NCBI GenBank assembly: GCA_027296665.1 | Contig: JAPUIV010000032.1 | Location: forward strand, 1 to 5,524 | Reading direction: 5' to 3' | Source: Acidobacteriota bacterium | GTDB lineage: Bacteria; Acidobacteriota; Polarisedimenticolia; JAPUIV01 | DNA: 5,524 nt | Shown: positions 1-5,524 of the stretch, in pieces | Layout: each line of letters begins with the position of its first letter | Position numbering within the stretch: position 1 is the first letter of the stretch | The notes under the pieces: generated by a model | What the model was told of the DNA's origin: nothing | Seen by the model: only the letters and a program-made list of their open reading frames with translations | Databases searched by the model: none | Program-made: the position numbers and the translations under genes

Positions 1-1952
1 CCTTTCTTCCTGGTCTTGGCGCCGGCGGGGCCGCGGCCGGCCTTCTTCTTTTTTCCTGGTTGGGCCTGCCGTTGCTGGGAGGAAGAACCAGCCTCCTGGT
101 TCTCCTGGCCCTGGTCCTGGCGGTGGCCGGTTTCCTCCAACCATCGGGTTCCGGGTGGAAGCGGGAATGGAAGGCCCGTCTTTGGATAGTTCTCCCGGTG
201 TTGATGTTTCTCGGAGGCTTGCTCTCTCCCGGGTGGTCGCCCGGTGTATTGACTTCCGGGATCTACCGTTATCCGGCCATGATCTCCGCCCGGTTTTCCT
301 CCGGAGGCGATTTTCTCGAATTTCGCCGCGCCGCCTCACCGATCTATTTCCATCACGGCGCCTCCGGCACCATCGCCGTGGAAAGGGGAACCGACCCCGG
401 CCGGGAAGGGCTCTTCCTCACCGTCGATGGCACGGTCGAGGAGAACTGGAGCACCCGGATCCTCGGGTATGCCCTGACCGGTCATATCGCCATGCTTCTC
501 CGGCCCGGGATGCCGATCGAGCCAAGAGTGGCTCTTCTCGGCATGGGAGCCGGGGTTACGGCACGCTCGATCCTTCTTCACGATCCCGCCTCCCTCACCG
601 TGATCGAACCGGAGGCCAAGGTTCTGGAAGCGCTCCAGGAGTTCACCGATCTGTCCGGCCCCCTGCTCGAGTCTCCCCGGATCGAAATCGTTCATGCCGA
701 TCCCCGCAACTTCTGGATCCTCTCCTCGGCCGAGTTTGATGTGGTGGTGAGCCGGGGGCCGGAACCGTGGCTGGTCCGGGGCGGGCCCATGTACACCCGG
801 GAGTTTTTCCGCCAGTGCCGGAAACACCTCACGCCGGCGGGGATCCAGGTCCACCGCTTTCCCCTCGCCGGGCTCACGGAAGAAAACCTGAAGGGAATCC
901 TCCAGGGGTTCTTGCAGGCTTATCCGGAGACGGTTGCCTTTGAAATGACCGATCGGGATATTCTTTTGATCGGGTCGTCGGCCCCCCTGAAGTTCTCCCT
1001 CGCCTCGATCCAGGATCGGATTCGCGCCCCCAAGGTGATGGCCGATCTGAGTATCATTGGTGTCCCCGGCCAGAACTCGATCCTGGGGCGTTTTCTGGCG
1101 GGCCATGAGGACCTCGATCTCTTCACGGCAGGCGCTGCTCCCTTCACCGACCGGATGCTGCCAACCCAGGATCTGCCAAGGAACCTGCCAACCCGGGAAA
1201 CCCGCGATCTGATGAGCCGCATGGACGGTGTCGGCAAGCGGATCCTTCCCTTTCTCGCCGGATTCGAGGAGAGGGAAAAGCAAGGACAGACGATGTACGG
1301 CCTGGCAAAGACCCTGATCCTCCGGGGAGCTAACATTCTGGCGGAGGATATCACCGAGGAGATCGAGCGCCTCGGCTTCGGGGAACGGGCCGGCTGGCTG
1401 CACGGGCAACTCGCCCTGCAAAAAGGTGATAAGGACAGGGCCTTCGACCTGTGGGAATCGGTTCTGGAATCGGATCCCGATCATCTCGATTCCCTGATGA
1501 GCCTGGGGGGGTATTTCCAGGATTTCGGGCTCTACAATGCCGCCGAACCCTATCTGGCCAGGTTGGAACAGGCCTATCCCAAGAAATCATTGGCCCAGTT
1601 CTATCATGGAAAAAATCTCTATTACCTTCTGAAGGATGGCGCCTCGGAAATTGCCTTGAAGAAGGTGCTCGAGATGGAAGGAACCGCTCTGTATCCTTCA
1701 TCACTCTATTTCCTCGGCATGCTCGCCAAAAGAAACGCCAGAACCGAGGAGGGGATCGAATATCTTTCCCTGTACCTGAAGAGGGCGTACGGTTCCGGCC
1801 AACTATCCCTGCTGGAGGCATCCACCCATCAGACCCTGGCCGAGCTGTATCGCCGTCTGGACCAACCGGATCGGGCGGAACAGGAAGAAGAGATGGCCAG
1901 GCGGCTGACCGAGTCGATTCTCCAGGTCGCCGGAGACGGGACGGACGAGTGA
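1..1952 (+). CDS. Membrane spermidine-synthase-like protein with C-terminal TPR repeats (5' end outside window)
   Basis: The frame is open from the first full codon (position 3), giving 649 residues before the TGA at 1950-1952; the true start lies upstream. The in-frame TTG at 60 sits inside a hydrophobic helix and is not a credible start. Seen in order: two hydrophobic segments (about 60-135 and 180-228), the end of a membrane domain; a family-typical SGxYRY element (252-269); then a Rossmann-like domain with nucleotide-binding loop GMGAG (540-554), acidic strand end VIEPE (600-614) and PMYTREFF (786-809). This order matches proteins that fuse an MFS-like membrane domain to a spermidine-synthase-like domain. 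The usual acidic residue after the fourth strand is replaced: the stretch reads SRGPEPW (750-770), where relatives tend to have SEPSNPW. Aminopropyltransferase activity is therefore doubtful and the substrate unknown. About 1377-1904 encodes helical TPR-like repeats, probably for protein binding. The stop overlaps the rnc start, so the two are probably co-transcribed. The fold is fairly certain; the function is not. Confidence 0.82.
   Translation, partial: FLPGLGAGGAAAGLLLFSWLGLPLLGGRTSLLVLLALVLAVAGFLQPSGSGWKREWKARLWIVLPVLMFLGGLLSPGWSPGVLTSGIYRYPAMISARFSSGGDFLEFRRAASPIYFHHGASGTIAVERGTDPGREGLFLTVDGTVEENWSTRILGYALTGHIAMLLRPGMPIEPRVALLGMGAGVTARSILLHDPASLTVIEPEAKVLEALQEFTDLSGPLLESPRIEIVHADPRNFWILSSAEFDVVVSRGPEPWLVRGGPMYTREFFRQCRKHLTPAGIQVHRFPLAGLTEENLKGILQGFLQAYPETVAFEMTDRDILLIGSSAPLKFSLASIQDRIRAPKVMADLSIIGVPGQNSILGRFLAGHEDLDLFTAGAAPFTDRMLPTQDLPRNLPTRETRDLMSRMDGVGKRILPFLAGFEEREKQGQTMYGLAKTLILRGANILAEDITEEIERLGFGERAGWLHGQLALQKGDKDRAFDLWESVLESDPDHLDSLMSLGGYFQDFGLYNAAEPYLARLEQAYPKKSLAQFYHGKNLYYLLKDGASEIALKKVLEMEGTALYPSSLYFLGMLAKRNARTEEGIEYLSLYLKRAYGSGQLSLLEASTHQTLAELYRRLDQPDRAEQEEEMARRLTESILQVAGDGTDE
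1949..1952 (+). other. GTGA stop/start overlap, spermidine-synthase-like gene to rnc
   Basis: The TGA that ends the upstream gene and the GTG that starts rnc share two bases, giving a four-base gene overlap. With only a weak Shine-Dalgarno before it, this arrangement suggests that rnc translation depends on ribosomes arriving from the upstream gene (inference). No promoter was recognised in the 300 bases before rnc, all of which are coding. Confidence 0.75.
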
Positions 1953-2701
1953 AACCGATTCCCGGAAGCGAACCAGGGAAAAATCGAAATTCTTCCATTC
2001 CGATAAAAGGCTTAGAAAAAAAGCTCGAGTATCGCTTTCACTCTGGTGAACTACTGATTCGTGCCCTCACCCATAGCTCCCGGGCCAACGAGGAGGGGCT
2101 GCCTGGACAGGACAATGAACTGTTGGAGTTCCTGGGAGATTCGGTTCTTTCCTTCGTTCTTACCGAAATCCTGTTCCGGACCTTTCCGGATCTCCTGGTG
2201 GGGGAGCTGTCCCGCCTGCGCGCCCACCTGGTGAATCGGGAGAGCCTGGCGCGCCGGGCCAATCGGCTGGGCCTGGGAAAGTTTTTGCGGTTTGGAAAAT
2301 CGGAAGGTGGCGGCAGCGGGGCCCGCAATACTTCGATGCTTGCCGATGGATACGAGGCGGTTCTCGCGGCGATCTTTCTGGACGGCGGATTGGACCCGGC
2401 GCGCAGGTTCCTGGAGCGGGAGTTCAATGCCACCCTGAGTCAATTTCGGCGCGGGGAATTCCTTATCCAGGATCCGAAGTCCGAATTACAGGAACTTCTG
2501 CAGGATCGGGGCAAGGCTCTTCCTGCCTATCGACTCGAATCGGCCACAGGTCCTCCCCACGACAGGAGTTTCGCCGTTACCTTGCTGGTGGGAGGCAAGG
2601 TATTGGGGCGCGGTTTGGGGCGGACCAAAAAGGCGGCGGAACGAATGGCGGCGGGATTGGGACTGGAACGGCTGGCCGGCAAGGGGTTCATCGATTTCTG
2701 A
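1949..2701 (+). CDS. rnc: Ribonuclease III
   Basis: Cytoplasmic endonuclease that cuts double-stranded RNA, including rRNA precursors and structured mRNAs. The product has 250 residues, slightly longer than the E. coli enzyme (226). The nuclease domain (about 22-165) carries the signature NELLEFLGDSVL at 56-67, with probable metal ligands E60 and D64, and a second acidic cluster MLADGYEAV with D133 and E136; all four expected acidic residues are present. The double-stranded RNA-binding domain spans about 175-242 (DPKSELQELLQ, then GPPHDRSF, then GRTKKAAERMAA). The frame is open far upstream inside the preceding gene. I chose GTG at 1949 because it overlaps that gene's TGA as GTGA and leaves only about 20 residues before the usual family start; the upstream Shine-Dalgarno is weak (GGAG at 1932-1935, 13 nt away), so initiation probably depends on coupling. 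The N-terminal tail (1-16) is polar and looks like a lineage-specific extension. The 3' end overlaps the convergent glycosyltransferase gene by 14 bp. Confidence 0.97.
   Translation: MKPIPGSEPGKNRNSSIPIKGLEKKLEYRFHSGELLIRALTHSSRANEEGLPGQDNELLEFLGDSVLSFVLTEILFRTFPDLLVGELSRLRAHLVNRESLARRANRLGLGKFLRFGKSEGGGSGARNTSMLADGYEAVLAAIFLDGGLDPARRFLEREFNATLSQFRRGEFLIQDPKSELQELLQDRGKALPAYRLESATGPPHDRSFAVTLLVGGKVLGRGLGRTKKAAERMAAGLGLERLAGKGFIDF
2688..2701. other. Tail-to-tail coding overlap of rnc and the glycosyltransferase gene
   Basis: The rnc stop TGA is at 2699-2701 on the plus strand and the glycosyltransferase stop TGA is at 2690-2688 on the minus strand, so 14 bases code on both strands. No GC-rich hairpin followed by a T-run is visible on either strand near this point. 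Transcripts from the two sides may therefore run into each other's genes. Confidence 0.85.
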
Positions 2702-4817
2702 AATGGGTCCGCAATCGCTGCAGATTCTTGCGGATTTCCTCCGCCTGCGGATGATCGGGAGCCAGGCTCAGGGAGGCTTCGAAATGATAAATGGCGTCTT
2801 CCGGGCGGTTCAGACCGTCCATCAGGATCAACCCCAGGCCGAAATGAAAATCGGCCCGGTCCTGGGGAGTCAGGTTCGATTCGTCCTCGGTAGCGTTGCG
2901 CAGGATTTGTAAGGCCTTCAACGGATCCCCCATCCGGAAGTAAACGCCTGCGAGGTCATACCGGGTTCCGAAATCTTCTTCGATCTTCAGGGCCTGTTCC
3001 CGGATCCGAGCGGCCGCGGGAAGATTCTCCATCCCATCGTAAATATCGGCAAGCCGGAGCAGGATGGCCGTTCCGTCCAGGAAGATCCGGGTCGATTCTT
3101 CATAACTTTCCGCCGCCTGGTCCATCTGGTCCAGTTCCGCGTAGGCCTGTCCCAATCCTTCGTACACCCGGGCATGCACGATCCGGAAGTTCAGGCCGTG
3201 CTGGAACCTTTCCTCTTGAAGGATCTCCCGGTAAGTATCGGGGGATGTGCCGCCGAGAAGGTCGAGACGTTCCTCGATGGGGGCATCGCCCAGCAGGTAC
3301 TTGGCCTTCCCGTACTCCCGGACCGCTCTCTTGACCCTCCCGGTTTGCCGCAGGAGATCGCCAAGTTGGACCTGGTGCTGCACGGTGAGAAGAATCGTTG
3401 AGGGCCCCTTCGCCAGGCTCCAGGTGAGGGGGATGGCCGTGCCGGCGATGCCAATCAGGAGGATACCGGCAGCCCGGATGCCGGCCGGGTACCCCTCTCT
3501 GACCGCAGACCGCACGGTGGCGGCCGCTTGCCGGAATATCCAGGCGATCCCCACTCCGGCAAAGATGATCAGGATCGAGACCGCCGGAATCCGAAAGCGG
3601 GAGAAATTAAAAAATAGAAGAACCGTGGCGGTATATCCTCCGGCCATCGCGTACAGGAGGGAAAATTCACGCCAGCGCCGCATCGAACTGACCATTCCCA
3701 GGAGGGCAAGGCTCATGACCAGCCCGAAGGTCGGTAAGGGCAGATACAGGACGGGAGAGACCTGCCGGAACAGATCGAAATTATAGTTGTCGCCGATCTC
3801 CGCATCCTTCAGAAAGATACTCAGTTTTTTTCCGAGCAGGAGGGAATAGTCCAGAGGGTGGGTGAGAACAAAGGCCATTCCCTTCCGGAACCAGAACCGG
3901 GAGGATTGCATCGGGCTCAGTTTTTCCCCGGAAAGGGCGGCGGCGATGGTGCGGAAATCGTCATGCTCGTATTCCGGATCGGCCCGCACGCACTGGACGG
4001 TTCCGGAAACGTTCATACACGGGGGGCGATATCTCCCGTCCGCCGTGGGATTGTTGCCAATGTAAAATACCTCGCCGCCGCCTGCGGTCAGAAGCGAGAA
4101 TTCTCCGGCAATCAGACTATTTCTCAGGGTGACTGGAAGGATGACCACGGCGGTTCCGGCCAGCATCCACCCGGCGGCCCGGAGGATCATTTTCGGCCGG
4201 CGTTCCTTCATCAACGGGATCAAACCTGCCAGAAGAAAGGGAAACATCAGGAGAAAATTGTCCCGGACCAGGGTGGTCAACCCGATGAACAGACCCGCGG
4301 CGATCAACCCATTCCTCCGGGTCCCCTCCGATCGGAACAACGCCAGAAGGCAGAGAAGGGAGAATATGACCGCGAGAAAGGTCTTCATGATCATGGTGTC
4401 GTAGTAAATAAACGGTCCGTAGATCGCGGCCAGAAATCCGGCCAGGTACGCCTCGGCCGGGGAACAGACCCGCCTGGCCACGCGCACCAGGAGCACGCAT
4501 GCAGCCGCCCCGAGCGCGGCCTGGAAGGCCCGTACCCAGAAGATGGGATTTTGTGAAAATGAGTCGATACCCAGGCCGGACCCCAGGGTCCGGATCGTCC
4601 AGAGAACCGGTGCCAGGAAGTAGGCGTAGAGGGGGCTTTGATCGAAAACCTGCCCGCCGATCCAGTCCCCGCCCAGGATCCGTTCAGCCCATTCGAAGTA
4701 AAAGCGGGAATCGAGGATCAGGTAATCAGACAGGGAACGGATGCCGATCAGGTGGAGCATCCGAAAGGCGAAAGCGACCAGGAACAGGAGAAGGGGGTAC
4801 AGCCAGGATCGCCTCAT
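2688..4817 (-). CDS. GT39/ArnT-like membrane glycosyltransferase with C-terminal TPR domain
   Basis: Product of 709 residues. Seen: an N-terminal signal-anchor helix (4-25) followed by a polar loop with LDSRFY (Asp36) and DQSPLY (59-64), the pattern of the first periplasmic loop of GT-C enzymes of the PMT/ArnT type, where an Asp is the catalytic residue. About ten further hydrophobic helices follow (roughly 95-232 and 352-466). A large loop between the two groups contains GGGEVFYIGNNP, recurrent in this family, and SRFRIP precedes the last helices. Residues about 480-703 form TPR-like helical repeats. Family knowledge: such enzymes move a sugar from a polyprenyl-phosphate donor to lipid, glycan or protein on the outer face of the inner membrane. 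Acceptor and donor here are unknown, and the TPR block may bind an acceptor protein or partner (inference). The ATG at 4817 was preferred to the in-frame ATG at 4844 because it gives an ATGA overlap with ftsK, has a strong Shine-Dalgarno and begins directly with the anchor helix. Confidence 0.85.
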   Translation of the reverse strand: MRRSWLYPLLLFLVAFAFRMLHLIGIRSLSDYLILDSRFYFEWAERILGGDWIGGQVFDQSPLYAYFLAPVLWTIRTLGSGLGIDSFSQNPIFWVRAFQAALGAAACVLLVRVARRVCSPAEAYLAGFLAAIYGPFIYYDTMIMKTFLAVIFSLLCLLALFRSEGTRRNGLIAAGLFIGLTTLVRDNFLLMFPFLLAGLIPLMKERRPKMILRAAGWMLAGTAVVILPVTLRNSLIAGEFSLLTAGGGEVFYIGNNPTADGRYRPPCMNVSGTVQCVRADPEYEHDDFRTIAAALSGEKLSPMQSSRFWFRKGMAFVLTHPLDYSLLLGKKLSIFLKDAEIGDNYNFDLFRQVSPVLYLPLPTFGLVMSLALLGMVSSMRRWREFSLLYAMAGGYTATVLLFFNFSRFRIPAVSILIIFAGVGIAWIFRQAAATVRSAVREGYPAGIRAAGILLIGIAGTAIPLTWSLAKGPSTILLTVQHQVQLGDLLRQTGRVKRAVREYGKAKYLLGDAPIEERLDLLGGTSPDTYREILQEERFQHGLNFRIVHARVYEGLGQAYAELDQMDQAAESYEESTRIFLDGTAILLRLADIYDGMENLPAAARIREQALKIEEDFGTRYDLAGVYFRMGDPLKALQILRNATEDESNLTPQDRADFHFGLGLILMDGLNRPEDAIYHFEASLSLAPDHPQAEEIRKNLQRLRTHFRNR

Positions 4818-5524
4818 CCCTCCTCCATCTGGTTCTGGTGCCATTCGGTGAGGAATTCCTCGCCGACCAAAATCTCCCGGGTCCTGCTGCCATCGGGCGG
4901 GCCCACGATTCCCTCGGACTCCATCCGGTCTACCAGTCGGGCCGCACGAGCATACCCGAGCCGGAGCCGGCGTTGTAGGTAGGAGATGGAAGCCTGGCCG
5001 CTCTGCACAACCGTTCGAACCGCGTCGGAATAGGCGCTGTCATCCGCGTTGGCCAAGGAGGCCGCTTTCTTGGACGGCCGTTCCCGGGTGACGGACTGGT
5101 CGTAGAGCGGTTTCCCCTGGCGGATGAGATGGCGAACCAGTCTGGCGAGTTCTACTTCGGTCAGCATCGGGGCGTGCAGGCGGATCAACCGGGCGCTTCC
5201 CGGCGGCATGAATAGCATGTCGCCGTTGCCAAGCAATTGTTCGGCGCCGTTCCCGTCTAGGATGGTGCGGGAGTCGACCTTGGTGGAGACCCGGAGGGCG
5301 ATCCGGCAGGGGAAGTTGGCCTTGATCACCCCGGTGATGACATCGACCGAAGGTCTCTGGGTCGAGATGATCAGATGGATTCCGACCGCCCGCGCCATCT
5401 GGGCCAGCCGGGTGATCGATTCCTCCACCTCCCGGCCCGAGGTGATCATCAGGTCGGCGAGCTCGTCGATTACCACCACCAGATAGGGTATCGGTTCGTT
5501 CTCGGTCCCTTCTCCCCCGGTTTT
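4814..5524 (-). CDS. ftsK: DNA translocase FtsK/SpoIIIE, C-terminal part (5' end outside window)
   Basis: The last 236 residues of a septum-located, ATP-driven DNA pump that clears and aligns chromosome termini at division. The frame is open to the right edge, so the membrane domain, linker and Walker A motif lie outside. Numbering from the edge: Walker B at 17-26 (VVIDELADLM), the motor motif STQRPSVDVITG (54-65), then KANFPCRIALRV, VDSRTILD and GDMLFMPPG, all typical of the RecA-like beta domain. A polar linker (about 140-163) leads to the winged-helix gamma domain (about 165-220) with SYLQRRLRLGYARAARLVDRM and EGIVGPPDGS. In E. coli FtsK this domain reads KOPS sequences and activates XerD. 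Small differences from the common sequence, such as Cys where Thr is usual in the NFPxRI strand, look neutral. The TGA stop (4816-4814) overlaps the start of the glycosyltransferase gene, implying one operon. In E. coli ftsK is followed by lolA, so this neighbour differs. Confidence 0.96.
   Translation of the reverse strand, partial: KTGGEGTENEPIPYLVVVIDELADLMITSGREVEESITRLAQMARAVGIHLIISTQRPSVDVITGVIKANFPCRIALRVSTKVDSRTILDGNGAEQLLGNGDMLFMPPGSARLIRLHAPMLTEVELARLVRHLIRQGKPLYDQSVTRERPSKKAASLANADDSAYSDAVRTVVQSGQASISYLQRRLRLGYARAARLVDRMESEGIVGPPDGSRTREILVGEEFLTEWHQNQMEEG
4818..4826 (-). promoter_or_regulatory. Ribosome binding site deciding the glycosyltransferase start
   Basis: On the minus strand GGAGGAGGG lies immediately before ATG 4817-4815, with the GGAGG core four bases from the start codon. 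It sits inside the last codons of ftsK, so ribosomes finishing ftsK could re-initiate here. The competing ATG at 4844 has only AGGA at a distance of 12 bases. The spacing of four is slightly short, but the match to the anti-Shine-Dalgarno is strong. Confidence 0.7.

Noticed and set aside
60..62. TTG as the start of the first gene
   Set aside because: The frame continues open to the window edge, and the preceding codons encode Gly/Ala/Leu-rich helix typical of the family's last membrane segments, so the gene is cut by the window edge.
403..410. GGGAAGGG matching the E. coli KOPS pattern GGGNAGGG, in a window that also encodes FtsK
   Set aside because: It is the only match I found, and about one is expected by chance in 5.5 kb of GC-rich DNA on two strands; the recognition sequence in this organism is unknown.
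336..1484. Long minus-strand open frame of 382 codons opposite the spermidine-synthase-like gene
   Set aside because: It lacks recognisable domains, is rich in Pro, Gly, Arg and Glu as expected for an antisense shadow of GC-rich coding DNA, and the opposite strand carries a clear protein family.
1451..1948. Upstream extension of the rnc frame to an ATG at 1451
   Set aside because: The added 166 residues are low-complexity Arg/Gly/Pro/Ser and lie fully inside the preceding gene's TPR region; RNase III needs no such extension, and GTG 1949 gives a normal length.
1351..1998. Minus-strand open frame of 215 codons
   Set aside because: Arg/Pro-rich composition without motifs, antisense to the TPR region and the rnc start; a shadow frame.
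2709..2733. Inverted repeat CCGCAA/TTGCGG just past the rnc stop as a possible terminator
   Set aside because: The stem is six pairs with a 13-base loop and no T-run follows; it lies within the TPR coding sequence of the convergent gene.
3858..4556. Plus-strand open frame of 232 codons opposite the glycosyltransferase
   Set aside because: Composition is Gly/Glu/Arg/Gln-rich with no domain, and the minus strand has clear membrane helices and family motifs.
4818..4844. Earlier in-frame ATG at 4844 for the glycosyltransferase
   Set aside because: It adds nine residues rich in Gly, Pro and acidic residues, has only a weak and distant AGGA, and increases overlap with ftsK, whereas ATG 4817 has a strong ribosome binding site and the ATGA junction.
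1..5524. Possible undescribed defence, mobile or RNA-based system
   Set aside because: No integrase, transposase, toxin, reverse transcriptase, array of spaced repeats, tRNA or structured noncoding stretch was found; all four genes belong to recognisable families and fill the window.

Overview
This is an ordinary, very gene-dense stretch of bacterial chromosome. It is GC-rich (roughly 58-60 percent by eye). RNase III and an FtsK/SpoIIIE translocase are both bacterial core genes. An ArnT/PMT-type membrane glycosyltransferase and a membrane spermidine-synthase-like protein, both carrying TPR repeats, suggest a Gram-negative-type lineage such as Nitrospirota or Desulfobacterota. That placement is only an impression, and nothing here fixes the taxon.

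The left half is read on the plus strand. From the left edge to 1952 lies the C-terminal part of a membrane-anchored spermidine-synthase-like protein, with its start outside the window: the end of a membrane domain, a Rossmann-type aminopropyltransferase/methyltransferase-like domain, and a C-terminal TPR block. It overlaps the next gene by four bases (GTGA). That gene, 1949-2701, is a complete 250-residue ribonuclease III (rnc) with nuclease and dsRNA-binding domains.

The right half is read on the minus strand. From the right edge down to 4814 is the C-terminal third of FtsK/SpoIIIE: part of the motor domain, including Walker B, followed by the DNA-reading gamma domain. Its stop overlaps (ATGA) the start of a 709-residue GT-C/GT39-type membrane glycosyltransferase with a C-terminal TPR block, at 4817-2688. 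That gene runs tail-to-tail into rnc, and the two coding ends overlap by 14 bp.

The four genes therefore form two convergent pairs with no intergenic base. No RNA gene, mobile element, CRISPR array, promoter or convincing terminator was seen. rnc (RNA processing) and ftsK (chromosome segregation and division) are housekeeping genes. Each is coupled to a less familiar membrane protein ending in TPRs, and those two proteins are the most interesting content. I see no new defence or mobile system.
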